Counted from the stretch's first letter, positions 1 through 6,591 are shown. The stretch: 47,829 nt of DNA from Candidatus Magasanikiibacteriota bacterium (GCA_016189025.1 JACPGS010000024.1:1-47829), one strand, 5' to 3'. Notes: generated by a model not told the origin, from the letters alone. Made by a program: numbers and translations.

Positions 1-73
1 CCCGCAAGCTTTGCTTGGTTCTGAGCAGATATTCTAACTTTTCTCTGTCATACAATTTTAAGTCGTTTGACAT
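1..73 (-). CDS. Transposase-like protein, N-terminal fragment (possible IS30 family)
   Basis: Reading leftward from an ATG at 73, the frame is open to the window edge and encodes about 24 residues starting MSNDLKLYDREKLEYLLRTK. The pattern of a short leader followed by a helix with DREKLEYLLR and then a LR dipeptide resembles the first helix-turn-helix of IS30-type transposases. This is inference from a very short stretch; other DNA-binding proteins are possible. The gene is cut by the window edge. An imperfect inverted repeat lies immediately upstream (77-120), as expected for the end of an insertion sequence. Confidence 0.4.
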   Translation of the reverse strand, partial: MSNDLKLYDREKLEYLLRTKQSLR

Positions 74-76
74 ACC

Positions 77-120
77 CACCACCTTTATGGATAAAGGCAT
101 ATTTTACCATTTAGGTGGTG
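77..120. repeat. Imperfect inverted repeat upstream of the transposase-like start
   Basis: The left arm CACCACCTTTATGG (77-90) and the right arm CCATTTAGGTGGTG (107-120) are complementary at 12 of 14 positions around a 16-base AT-rich loop. It sits 3 bases upstream of the minus-strand ATG at 73. It may be the terminal repeat of the insertion sequence or an operator/hairpin in its leader. Confidence 0.45.
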
Positions 121-155
121 CATTTAGATTAGACTACTGCTTTGGTTTTTAAAGA

Positions 156-184
156 TTGACCTCTGGCCTTAAATATGGTAGTAA
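156..184 (+). promoter_or_regulatory. Weak candidate promoter for the lipoprotein gene at 217
   Basis: TTGACC (156-161) and TAGTAA (179-184) are separated by 17 bases. The -35 hexamer is good and the -10 poor. The site lies about 30 bases upstream of the strong ribosome binding site GGAGGAGG at 202-209. Confidence 0.3.
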
Positions 185-216
185 TAGGTTAAATCTCTTT
201 TCCGGAGGAGGAAAAA

Positions 217-1332
217 ATGGCACGGCAAGCTATCCTGATCGGAGTCGCTCTTTTCACAATCATCGGCTGCGCGCGTCTGCCAACGCCCGCTGGCCGAGCC
301 ACCCTCAACCCAACGGAGGCCGTCATGCCCATCTATGCCGACACGCTTGGATTCGTCGGCCTCCAGATGGGGCCGGCGGAGTTCACTCCCGAAGTTTTTG
401 CCCGCTTGCTTAAAAGCGGCGTGCGCCTGGTGCAGTGGGGCGGTCCGCATCCCCGGCAGCCGGATGCGGCGCACCTGGTTGCCGAAGTGCAGGCCACGGT
501 TGCCCAGTTCGGCTCCCACGGCGACCTTTTCCGACTGGTGCGCCGCCGGCAGGATCTTGCCGATCTGGAGATCACCCGCTCTGTCTACGTCGTGCTGACG
601 GTCCAGAACCCCGGCGCGATCGGGGAAGCCTGGAGCCGCCTGGACGAGCTGTGGGACGCCGGGGTGCGCGTGATTCAGCTCGCCTACTGGGACTGCGAGA
701 GGTACGGCTGCGGCTTTTTGGCGCCCGAGGACACTGGCCTCACCCTGGCGGGCCAGGAATTTCTGCGCCAAATCGCGGCGCGCGGTTTCATCCTGGACTT
801 GTCGCACGCCGGGCCGCGGACGGCGCTGGAGGCAGCCCAGGCCTACCAAGGGCGCCTGATGATTTCGCACACCGGCAGCCGGACGGTCTACGACTATCCG
901 CGCAATGCCCCGGACCAGGTAATCCGGCTGGTGGGAGCACGGGATGGCATCGTGGGCGTGTACACGATGACCTTCTTCCTCAACGGCGCGGATAATAGCA
1001 TTTCGCCCTGGCTTATCCATGTTCAGTACGTGGCTGATCTCGTCGGCGCTGATCACGTCGCCATCGGTTCCGACGCGCCGGTGGCCGGCTGCCCGGACGT
1101 GGAAGCAACGCGCGCCGGCTTTCTGCGGCTCGCCAAAGCGCTGGATGCCACCGGCCGCCTGCAGGGGGTACTCGCTCCCCGCTGGCCGGCGTTCATTCCG
1201 GAGCTGAACGGCACCGACCGCTTCGCGGTTCTCGCCGAAGCCCTGCGCCCCTACTTTTCCCATCGTCAGCGCCAGGGGATTGTGGGGCAGAATGCCTTGC
1301 GGTTCTACCGGAGCGCGCTCCCCCAAGAGTAG
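217..1332 (+). CDS. Membrane dipeptidase (M19)-like lipoprotein, probably degenerate metal site
   Basis: The 371-residue protein starts with a lipoprotein signal ending in TIIGC (Cys18), so it should be anchored on the outer face of the membrane. The body resembles peptidase family M19 (renal/membrane dipeptidase): LDLSHAG with His197, LMISHTGS with His218, and DHVAIGSD with Asp286, in the family order. The family's first metal motif (HxD near the N terminus) is not visible, and the glutamate that bridges the two zincs appears as Gln130 in LTVQNPG. It may therefore have lost or altered peptidase activity. The start is fixed by GGAGGAGG 7 bases upstream of the ATG. The gene and its downstream neighbour are very rich in G/C-ending codons, unlike the AT-leaning genes that follow, and they lie beside a transposase start, which suggests transfer. 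Confidence 0.75.
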   Translation: MARQAILIGVALFTIIGCARLPTPAGRATLNPTEAVMPIYADTLGFVGLQMGPAEFTPEVFARLLKSGVRLVQWGGPHPRQPDAAHLVAEVQATVAQFGSHGDLFRLVRRRQDLADLEITRSVYVVLTVQNPGAIGEAWSRLDELWDAGVRVIQLAYWDCERYGCGFLAPEDTGLTLAGQEFLRQIAARGFILDLSHAGPRTALEAAQAYQGRLMISHTGSRTVYDYPRNAPDQVIRLVGARDGIVGVYTMTFFLNGADNSISPWLIHVQYVADLVGADHVAIGSDAPVAGCPDVEATRAGFLRLAKALDATGRLQGVLAPRWPAFIPELNGTDRFAVLAEALRPYFSHRQRQGIVGQNALRFYRSALPQE

Positions 1333-1385
1333 CGCCGGAGCCGGCCACGGGCATTCGTGGCGTCCGGCAACCAAAGGAGTAGATC

Positions 1386-1934
1386 ATGCGCTATGTGCGC
1401 CTGGTTGAGAGCATCGCGAAGGATTGGAAGCTGCTGGCGTTGTGGGCGGCGTTGACCGTGGGTTTCAATCTGCTGCTTGGGTGGGCCGCTGCCGGGATGG
1501 GTTCATACCGGCCGCTTGACCTTCAATTCAACGGCTATCGCTCCTGGGAGGCCTATGACCTGCTCAATGCGCTCGGGCCGGCCGGCCGGGCGGCGCACCA
1601 GGACACCTGGTGGCTTGACCTCGTTTTTCCGCTCTGCTACGCGCCGTTCACTGCCATGCTCCTCGCCCGGCTGTGGAACGCCCGATTCGCCCCGGGCATG
1701 ATGCTGTGCCTGCTGCCGTTCGGCGGGGCACTGCTGGACTACCTGGAGAACATCTGCATCGGCGTAGCGCTCTTTACCTACCCGGCGCGGCACGACGCCC
1801 TGATGGATTTCTCCGGCCTGGTCACGGCGCTCAAGTGGTGGGGGTTCGCTTTCCCGAGCCTGGCGCTGGTGGGGATCGGCGGCGGATGGTCGCTCGGCGC
1901 TTTCCTGGAGCGGCGGCGCCGGGGCGCTGGCTGA
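1386..1934 (+). CDS. Four-helix integral membrane protein, unknown function
   Basis: This is a 182-residue hydrophobic protein with an N-terminal helix at about residues 15-38 and further helices near 80-97, 105-130 and 145-172. A LLDYLEN motif (about residue 118) follows the third helix; similar motifs occur in uncharacterised small membrane proteins. The start is supported by AGGAG 7 bases before the ATG at 1386. It follows the M19-like lipoprotein after 53 bases, shares its very high GC content, and was probably acquired with it. No catalytic motif is visible. Confidence 0.6.
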   Translation: MRYVRLVESIAKDWKLLALWAALTVGFNLLLGWAAAGMGSYRPLDLQFNGYRSWEAYDLLNALGPAGRAAHQDTWWLDLVFPLCYAPFTAMLLARLWNARFAPGMMLCLLPFGGALLDYLENICIGVALFTYPARHDALMDFSGLVTALKWWGFAFPSLALVGIGGGWSLGAFLERRRRGAG

Positions 1935-2015
1935 CACGGGCAAGTCGCCCGAGGGACGAAGCAGAGTCAGAGGGGGCACTCTCTACTCGTCCCTTCGTTC
2001 CTGGTGGGAATAATT

Positions 2016-2203
2016 GAAACTGTAGAAGAATGCCAACCATATCATTATCCGCCTGGTCGCTATCGCTATTGCGGTAACTCACTTGGTTGGTCGCGGCAGA
2101 CACTCTTTGGGTGCTCTCCCGACTAAAGTCGGGATGCGCGCCCAAAGACACTCGTCTGCCGCGCCCTGATGCTAACTGGCTTTTCCGATTCTTTTGCAGT
2201 TTC
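2016..2203 (+). repeat. Dispersed repeat R1, copy A (full length, forward)
   Basis: This 188-bp element is bounded by near-perfect terminal inverted repeats: GAAACTGTAGAAGAATG at the left and the complement of GAAACTGCAAAAGAATC at the right. It has a conserved inner tract GGTCGCTATCGCTATTGC and a long central hairpin (2093-2162) whose arms begin GCGGCAGAC and end GTCTGCCGC. Five other copies occur in this window at 4028, 14379, 18070, 38229 and 39317. It lies in the 490-base gap 1935-2424 together with a promoter and element R4. Confidence 0.9.
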
Positions 2204-2224
2204 ATATTATTCTTAGCAGGAACG

Positions 2225-2253
2225 TTGAACAGTTTATGGGTTTGCGATATAAT
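2225..2253 (+). promoter_or_regulatory. Promoter upstream of the 2425 operon
   Basis: TTGAAC (2225-2230), a 17-base spacer and TATAAT (2248-2253) form a near-consensus sigma-70 promoter. It points at the operon starting at 2425, but element R4 (2279-2399) sits between it and the first gene, giving a leader of about 165 bases. Confidence 0.6.
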
Positions 2254-2278
2254 GCCTAAGGCAGCAGTCTTAATCACC

Positions 2279-2399
2279 AGGACTTACGCGTTTGGCGCAC
2301 TGCGGCGTCAAAAGCTCCGGTGCTCAACGCTGTATATCTGTATACAGCTTATTCCGCTCCTCGCTTTTTCCTTGCATTGCATCCAAACGCGTAAGTCCT
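2279..2399. repeat. Inverted-repeat element R4 (MITE-like)
   Basis: A perfect 17-bp terminal inverted repeat, AGGACTTACGCGTTTGG at 2279-2295 and its complement at 2383-2399, encloses 87 bases with an internal small palindrome (GTATATCTGTATAC). No coding potential is seen. The form is that of a miniature non-autonomous element or a large hairpin in the leader of the next gene. Confidence 0.75.
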
Positions 2400-2424
2400 A
2401 AATCACATCTAGGATAGGGGGAAT

Positions 2425-2673
2425 ATGAAGTTTTTTTTCGGAATCTTGATAATAGCCGCCGGCATCGGCCTAATCCTCAAAACCGAGTGGATTATTGAAA
2501 ATTTCGGCGGGAGCGCCTGGGCCGAAGACAAATTCGGCACCGCCGGCGGCAGCCGCACGCTGTTTAAGCTCATCGGCCTCGCTCTTATTTTTATCGGATT
2601 TTTGCTGATTACCGGATTATTTGAAGGATTTTTGGACAATACGGTGGGCCGGATATTTGTCCGCCCCTCTTAA
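2425..2673 (+). CDS. Small two-helix membrane protein
   Basis: This 82-residue protein has hydrophobic segments at about residues 2-18 (GILIIAAGIGLIL) and 47-66 (LFKLIGLALIFIGFLLITGL), separated by a glycine-rich polar linker. The start ATG at 2425 is preceded by AGGATAGGGGG, a fair ribosome binding site. It heads a forward run with the methyltransferase at 2684 and the membrane protein at 3232. I do not recognise a characterised family; the function is unknown. Confidence 0.7.
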   Translation: MKFFFGILIIAAGIGLILKTEWIIENFGGSAWAEDKFGTAGGSRTLFKLIGLALIFIGFLLITGLFEGFLDNTVGRIFVRPS

Positions 2674-2683
2674 TCCGTGTCAT

Positions 2684-3235
2684 ATGGTGCACGCTGGCAA
2701 AGCCTTAATTGATCCGCATTTTATTTTTACTAAAATCGGCCTCGGCCCCGGCATGCGGGTGGCGGATTTTGGCTGCGGCCGCACCGGCCATTTTATTTTC
2801 TCCGCGGCGCGGGCCGTGGGCGAGCGGGGAGTGGTGTATGCCGTGGATATCGTAAAAAATATTTTGGAGAGCTTAAAGAGCCGGGTGCGCAGCGAAGGGT
2901 ACGACAATATCCAGCTAGTCTGGTCTAATGTGGAAGCCAGCGGGAAAACGCCGATTCCCCCGGCTAGTCTGGATGTGTGTTTTATGGTGAATCTGATGTT
3001 TTTACTGCACGACCGCGCCGGGGCGATGACCGAAGCGGCGCGCCTCCTTAAGAGCGGCGGACAGCTGGTGGTAGTGGAGTGGGAAAAACCATTGGGCGCG
3101 GTGGGGCCTACTCCCGGCCAGTTAGTTGCGGCCGAGCAGATTTTGCCGGCCGCCGAAACGCGGGGATTGTCGCTCGCCGATCACTTTGCCGCCGGCGAGT
3201 ATCATTATTGTCTGGTATTTAAGAAAAATTTATGA
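2684..3235 (+). CDS. Class I SAM-dependent methyltransferase
   Basis: The protein is 183 residues if started at the ATG at 2684, just after the previous stop; the frame is open further upstream but would overlap that gene. Motif I VADFGCGRTGHF binds S-adenosylmethionine, followed by an acidic VYAVDIV strand (motif II) and a LDVCFMVNLMFLLHD region (motif IV). The C-terminal SGGQLVVVEW matches the usual post-core strand. The class is clear but the substrate is not; distant relatives include UbiE-like and arsenite methyltransferases. It overlaps the next gene by an ATGA, indicating translational coupling. Confidence 0.85.
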   Translation: MVHAGKALIDPHFIFTKIGLGPGMRVADFGCGRTGHFIFSAARAVGERGVVYAVDIVKNILESLKSRVRSEGYDNIQLVWSNVEASGKTPIPPASLDVCFMVNLMFLLHDRAGAMTEAARLLKSGGQLVVVEWEKPLGAVGPTPGQLVAAEQILPAAETRGLSLADHFAAGEYHYCLVFKKNL

Positions 3236-3642
3236 ATGTTGCCAACTTGCTGCGCTCCTCTTATTGGTTCAGCCAGCCCGCGGTAGCAGCCGGGCTGGTC
3301 CTTTGGTTGCCCTTGATTATAGCGGCGCTGCTCGCGGTCGGCGGCCTCGTTGCCCTGGTTTGGTCCGCCCGGCAAAGCGCCGGCGCGTGGCGGCGGTTAG
3401 GGGCAAGGTTTGGCTGGGGGGCGCTCTGGCTGGGGCTCGCGGGACTGGTGTGGATATATTGGCGGCAGCAGCGAGTGTTTTTTTTGGCCTGGCGGTTTTG
3501 GTTATGGTTAATTTTTATTCTGGGTTTGATTTGGGTCGGTCGGTTAGTCTGGTATATCAGCCGCCGCCTGCCGGTAGCGCGGCAGGAGCAGGCGGCGCGG
3601 CTGGCGCGTGATAAGTATTTGCCCGGCAGCCGGCGCCCGTGA
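3232..3642 (+). CDS. Three-helix membrane protein, unknown
   Basis: This 136-residue protein has strongly hydrophobic segments at about residues 17-45, 60-75 and 83-108, rich in tryptophan, followed by a basic, soluble tail (RRLPVARQEQAARLARDKYL). The start overlaps the methyltransferase stop (ATGA), so the two are probably translated together. No conserved functional motif was recognised. The arginine-rich tail would lie in the cytoplasm. Confidence 0.7.
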   Translation: MNVANLLRSSYWFSQPAVAAGLVLWLPLIIAALLAVGGLVALVWSARQSAGAWRRLGARFGWGALWLGLAGLVWIYWRQQRVFFLAWRFWLWLIFILGLIWVGRLVWYISRRLPVARQEQAARLARDKYLPGSRRP

Positions 3643-3660
3643 ACTTGGTTCGCCCACTCT

Positions 3661-4020
3661 ATGAGTAGCGAGCGACAACGAGTCGGGGAGTGGGGAGAAA
3701 GCCAAGCGTGTCAGTTTTTGGTTCGCCATGGTTTTATCGTCCGGGAGCGCAATTACCATTCTACCCAGGGAGAAATTGACATTGTCGCCAGCCGCGGCGG
3801 CGATTATTATTTTATTGAGGTAAAAACCCGGTTTACTCCCGAATTGGCCACTGACCTGGCGATTACGCCGCGCAAGCTCTATCGTTTTCGCAAAACCGTT
3901 CAGCATTATTGCTATCGGCGCGGCATCGGCGAGGAAGGGTCGCTGATTATCGCCGGGCTGATTGTGCTGGTAAAGCGCGCCACCCGCACTATTTCTTTCC
4001 GCCTGGCAATATATTGTTGA
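3661..4020 (+). CDS. yraN: YraN/UPF0102 family endonuclease-fold protein
   Basis: At 119 residues it has the usual family length. It shows the family pattern GEWGESQACQFL, then NYHSTQGEIDIVASRGGDYYFIEVKTR, which carries the PD-(D/E)XK-type residues (E in GEID, D in IDIV, E and K in FIEVKTR). These proteins are predicted to act on branched or recombining DNA, though their role is poorly known. It follows the preceding gene after 18 bases. Repeat R1 copy B begins only 8 bases after its stop. Confidence 0.9.
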   Translation: MSSERQRVGEWGESQACQFLVRHGFIVRERNYHSTQGEIDIVASRGGDYYFIEVKTRFTPELATDLAITPRKLYRFRKTVQHYCYRRGIGEEGSLIIAGLIVLVKRATRTISFRLAIYC

Positions 4021-4027
4021 TATTTTT

Positions 4028-4112
4028 AGACTGTAGAAGAATACTAACGATGTCGTTATTTGTCTGGCCGCTATCGCTATTGCTAAGTTTAACCTGATTC
4101 TTCTCCAGTCTC
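4028..4112 (+). repeat. Dispersed repeat R1, copy B (internally deleted)
   Basis: This 85-bp derivative of R1 keeps both ends (GACTGTAGAAGAAT on the left, GATTCTTCTCCAGTC on the right) and the GCTATCGCTATTGC tract but lacks the central hairpin and its flanks. Loss of the centre with retention of both ends is typical of miniature transposable elements. Confidence 0.75.
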
Positions 4113-4130
4113 ATTTTTGTCAACCGTCGC

Positions 4131-4159
4131 TTGACTAGGTTCAGACCCTGCGGTATACT
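4131..4159 (+). promoter_or_regulatory. Strong promoter for ndk
   Basis: TTGACT (4131-4136), 17 bases, TATACT (4154-4159). The -10 lies only 3 bases upstream of an ATG at 4162 that opens a 12-codon ORF ending on the ndk start codon, and 38 bases upstream of ndk itself. Confidence 0.8.
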
Positions 4160-4161
4160 CT

Positions 4162-4200
4162 ATGGCAATCCGGGTAATTCAGCTAAATCCGTATCTATGA
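4162..4200 (+). CDS. Possible 12-codon leader peptide coupled to ndk
   Basis: An ATG 3 bases after the -10 hexamer starts a 12-residue frame, MAIRVIQLNPYL, whose stop TGA overlaps the ndk start (ATGA). Since transcription would start at or just beyond this ATG, its use depends on leaderless initiation; the real start site may lie downstream of it. It could deliver ribosomes to ndk by coupling. A chance frame is also possible. Confidence 0.25.
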   Translation: MAIRVIQLNPYL

Positions 4201-4775
4201 ACTTCAAAACCGAACGCACTTTTGTGCTCATTAAACCCGACGGCGTGCGCAAGGGGCTGGTGGGCGAAGTAATCCGCCGCTTTGAGCAGCGCGACTTGAA
4301 AATTGTGGCGCTGGAGATGTTCCAGCCCACCCGCGAGCAGATTGATAATCATTACCCCAAAGACGAAGCCTGGATCCGCCGCCTGGGGCAAAAAACTTTA
4401 AGCACTTACGAGAAGTACGGAATAGATGCGACAAAAGAATTAGGCACGGCTGATGATTTGGCGATTGGCAAAATGGTGCGCCAGTGGCTGATTGATTTTA
4501 TGGTTTCGGCGCCCTTAGTCCGGCTGGTGGTAGAGGGCATTCACGCGGTAGATATGGTGCGCAAAATTTGCGGCCACACTCTGCCGTATCTGGCCGACAT
4601 GGGCACCATTCGCGGCGATTACTCGGCCGATTCGCCGGCGGTAGCCAATTCCGAGCACCGCGCCGTAATGAATTTAGTGCATGCCTCGGAAACGGCCACG
4701 GAAGCGGCCCACGAAATTAGCCATTGGTTTGGCGGGCGCGAGGTTATTTATTCTTATCAGCGTCTGACCGATTAG
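4197..4775 (+). CDS. ndk: Nucleoside diphosphate kinase with insertion
   Basis: It transfers the gamma phosphate of ATP to nucleoside diphosphates through a phosphohistidine. The N terminus RTFVLIKPDGVRKGLVGEVIRRFE is canonical, and the catalytic histidine is in NLVHASET near residue 165. At 192 residues it is about 50 longer than usual: the segment around residues 60-105 (from DEAWIRRLGQ to WLIDFM) is an insertion seen in some archaeal and Patescibacteria enzymes. The ATG at 4197 is chosen because family similarity starts there; an upstream TTG at 4131 coincides with the -35 box. The promoter at 4131-4159 drives it. Confidence 0.93.
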   Translation: MNFKTERTFVLIKPDGVRKGLVGEVIRRFEQRDLKIVALEMFQPTREQIDNHYPKDEAWIRRLGQKTLSTYEKYGIDATKELGTADDLAIGKMVRQWLIDFMVSAPLVRLVVEGIHAVDMVRKICGHTLPYLADMGTIRGDYSADSPAVANSEHRAVMNLVHASETATEAAHEISHWFGGREVIYSYQRLTD

Positions 4776-4823
4776 GCCCGGTGGATAACTTGATTGACAG
4801 CCGCCGGCAGGGTGGTAACGTAC

Positions 4824-4964
4824 TCCTTAGTCTGGTTCGCGGCAGCGGTACGCTGTTCTACAACCTGTACCCTAGGTTTACCTAGATCTGCCCCGCCCGT
4901 GGGTGTGGCGTGCGGTTTACCACTTACAGCATTGGGACAGGAACGCTGCTTTTGAATCAGACCC
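4824..4964 (+). ncRNA. Candidate structured RNA of unassigned family
   Basis: Between ndk and rpmB, a promoter-like TTGACA (4795-4800), 16 bases, TAACGT precedes a stretch that folds as a rod: 4830-4838 pairs with 4954-4962, 4841-4847 with 4944-4950, 4853-4859 with 4934-4940, and 4865-4869 with 4925-4929. A perfect hairpin (4872-4885) and a GC-rich hairpin fill the apex. A terminator follows at 4972-4996. The size and rod shape with bulges recall 6S RNA, but the apex is branched and I see no diagnostic sequence, so the family is left open. Confidence 0.45.
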
Positions 4965-4971
4965 TAAAAAA

Positions 4972-4996
4972 GCCCCGATTTAGTCGGGGCGTTTTT
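4972..4996. terminator. Bidirectional rho-independent terminator
   Basis: The stem GCCCCGA/TCGGGGC (4972-4978 with 4984-4990) is flanked by an A-run on the left and a T-run on the right, so it can end the candidate RNA on the plus strand and rpmB on the minus strand. Confidence 0.85.
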
Positions 4997-5005
4997 ATAC
5001 GGTCT

Positions 5006-5185
5006 TTATTTAGTTGATTTTTTGGCCAGGGTGCGGCGGCAGGAAGAGCAGACGCGCGCCCGGCCGCCCTCAATTTTTAGGAGTTGCAAATTTGGTTTCT
5101 GGCGGCGGGGTTTTTTGATGTTGGAGTGGCTGACGGAATTGGCGCGGACCGCGGATTTTCCGCACCGCGTACAAATACGGCTCAT
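5006..5185 (-). CDS. rpmB: Large ribosomal subunit protein bL28
   Basis: This 59-residue basic protein begins MSRICTRCGKSAVRANSVSH and contains the bL28 core with a CTRCGK pair near the N terminus and a second pair, VCSSCRR, near the C terminus, so it is the zinc-binding (C+) form. It is part of the 50S subunit. Its promoter is TTGACA (5249-5244), 17 bases, TACAAT (5226-5221), which overlaps the divergent promoter of the protease gene at 5251. It is a monocistronic unit closed by the bidirectional terminator at 4972-4996. Confidence 0.93.
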   Translation of the reverse strand: MSRICTRCGKSAVRANSVSHSNIKKPRRQKPNLQLLKIEGGRARVCSSCRRTLAKKSTK

Positions 5186-5189
5186 ATAG

Positions 5190-5249
5190 TTGCGAGAAAG
5201 AGTAAGTTTTAGTATACTGCATTGTATCGCCTTTCTTGATACCTGTCAA
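5190..5249. promoter_or_regulatory. Overlapping divergent promoters of rpmB and the M50 protease
   Basis: Plus strand: TTGCGA (5190-5195), 17 bases, TATACT (5213-5218), toward the protease. Minus strand: TTGACA (5249-5244), 17 bases, TACAAT (5226-5221), toward rpmB. The two polymerase footprints overlap almost completely, so only one promoter can be occupied at a time. Confidence 0.75.
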
Positions 5250-5250
5250 T

Positions 5251-5853
5251 ATGGATCCGCTGGCTTTTATTTTCTACTTCCTGATTGTCATTCCGTCGGC
5301 CATTATCCACGAATACGCGCACGGCTGGACTGCCGACCAGCTCGGCGACCCCACGGCCCGCTATGCCGGCCGCCTGACGCTTGACCCGCGCGCGCACATT
5401 GATCCCTGGGGCACTCTGCTTTTGCCGCTCCTGTTGTGGTTTGGCACCGGCGGCCGATTTCTGTTTGCCTATGCCAAGCCGGTGCCGTTTAATCCCTACA
5501 ACTTGCGCTTGCCCCGCTGGGGGCCGGCCTTGGTGGGGCTGGCCGGGCCGCTGGCTAATCTTCTTCTGGCAGCCAGCTTTGCGATTGTCCTGCGTCTGTT
5601 GCCGGCGACCACCTTCTCCGCTTTTTTGCGTATCATCGTTCACATCAATGTGGTATTAATGATTTTTAATTTGGTTCCTATCCCGCCCCTGGACGGCTCC
5701 AAAGTTCTTTATGCCCTGCTGCCGGACTCGGCGCATCAATTCAAGCTTACCCTGGAGCGCTATGGTTTTTGGCTGCTTCTGATTTTTGTCTTTTTCCTGT
5801 TTGATTTAATTGCGCCGCTCATTGACGGGTTATTCCGGTTATTGGTAGGATGA
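5251..5853 (+). CDS. Site-2 protease family (M50) membrane metalloprotease
   Basis: This 200-residue integral membrane protein has the zinc motif HEYAH (His20, Glu21, His24) in its first hydrophobic segment and the third ligand in NLVPIPPLDG (Asp148). Additional helices lie near residues 55-64, 90-118, 128-145 and 172-195. It is the short, PDZ-less form of the site-2 protease family. Members cleave transmembrane segments in signalling or quality control; the substrate here is unknown. The ATG at 5251 is preferred to the in-frame TTG at 5236 because the family begins there. Confidence 0.92.
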   Translation: MDPLAFIFYFLIVIPSAIIHEYAHGWTADQLGDPTARYAGRLTLDPRAHIDPWGTLLLPLLLWFGTGGRFLFAYAKPVPFNPYNLRLPRWGPALVGLAGPLANLLLAASFAIVLRLLPATTFSAFLRIIVHINVVLMIFNLVPIPPLDGSKVLYALLPDSAHQFKLTLERYGFWLLLIFVFFLFDLIAPLIDGLFRLLVG

Positions 5854-5872
5854 TTTTAGCAGGTCGAAGGAA

Positions 5873-5996
5873 GTCATTTCAAAACTGTCATTCCCGTGTA
5901 AACGGGAATCCAGATAATTGCGATATTGGTTAAGACACTGGATTCCCGCTGGCGCGGGAATGACAATAACGTTCCCAGGCTTACTTTTGAAATGGC
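5873..5996. repeat. Inverted-repeat element R3, copy 1
   Basis: The outer arms TCATTTCAAAA (5874-5884) and TTTTGAAATG (5985-5994) enclose an inner hairpin in which GTCATTCCCG...GGGAATCCAG (5887-5913) pairs with CTGGATTCCCGC...GGGAATGAC (5938-5964). The inner part matches a repeat class widespread in bacteria (GTCATTCCCG-type). The outer arm is shared with the element at 6432-6591. It occupies most of the 186-base gap between the protease and the holin-like gene. Confidence 0.75.
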
Positions 5997-6039
5997 CTCA
6001 AGGTTTATCCTTCAAGCTAACTCCTAACGCCTCACATAT

Positions 6040-6393
6040 ATGCGCCTTATTTTTCGCTGGCTGGCGAGCGCCGCCACCCTGCTCCTCGTCGCTTATTATA
6101 TCCCGGGCATCACCGTCGCCAATTTTTCCACCGCGCTCGTTGCCGCGGTAGTGCTGGGGCTGGTGAACGCGTTAATTCGCCCTCTAGTCCTCCTGTTCAC
6201 CTTGCCGGTGAATATTCTGACCTTGGGGCTGTTCACGTTCGTTGTCAATGCGCTGATATTCTGGCTGGCCTCGGCGGCGGTGTCGGGGTTTGCGGTCGCC
6301 GGTTTTTGGCCGGCGTTCTGGGGCGCACTGATTATGGGAATTGTCGGCTGGTTTACTAACGCCTTACTCAAGAAAAAATCTTGGCCATCTTAA
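6040..6393 (+). CDS. Phage-holin family 4 (PF04020-type) small membrane protein
   Basis: This 117-residue protein with four predicted helices shows the family pattern of MRLIFRWLASAATLLLVAYYIPGI, then LVNALIRPLVLLFTLPVNILTLGLFTFVVNAL, and a final GALIMGIVGWF segment. The NALIRP and LPVN..TLG motifs are characteristic. Such proteins are called holin-like by domain name only; most are chromosomal and of unknown function. It stands alone between two inverted-repeat elements. Confidence 0.88.
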   Translation: MRLIFRWLASAATLLLVAYYIPGITVANFSTALVAAVVLGLVNALIRPLVLLFTLPVNILTLGLFTFVVNALIFWLASAAVSGFAVAGFWPAFWGALIMGIVGWFTNALLKKKSWPS

Positions 6394-6431
6394 ATCTGTG
6401 TAATCCCAAATAATCCGCGTAATCTGTGTAT

Positions 6432-6591
6432 GAGCTCATTTCAAAACCTCATTTCGGCTTCCCCGTTTGATTTTCGGCTGTGGCTAGCGGCTCGGCGGCA
6501 ACGTATTGCCAATACGTTTCAGCCTCCGCCGCTTCGCCTCGCTGCGAAAATCAAACGGCTCGCTGGCGAAAGCAGGTTTTGAAATGAGCTC
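6432..6591. repeat. Inverted-repeat element R3, copy 2
   Basis: An 18-bp perfect terminal inverted repeat, GAGCTCATTTCAAAACCT (6432-6449) with its complement (6574-6591), contains a second inverted repeat around CCGTTTGATTTTCG and its complement. The terminal CATTTCAAAAC is shared with the element at 5873, while the cores differ. It ends 1 base before the small ORF at 6593. Confidence 0.8.

Noticed and set aside
169-1374. A 401-codon open frame on the minus strand opposite the M19-like gene
   Set aside because: It is a GC-skew shadow: low-complexity Arg/Ala/Gly composition, no motif, no ribosome binding site, and it lies over a plus-strand gene with clear family motifs.
2621-2683. Upstream extension of the methyltransferase
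   Set aside because: It would overlap the previous gene in another frame and the added residues are not part of the fold.
4131-4196. TTG start at 4131 extending ndk by 22 residues
   Set aside because: The TTG is the -35 hexamer of the promoter, and the added residues do not match the kinase family.
4824-4964. Signal recognition particle RNA or tmRNA for the candidate RNA
   Set aside because: The GGAAG/AGCA signal of SRP RNA and the tRNA-like ends and tag frame of tmRNA are absent.
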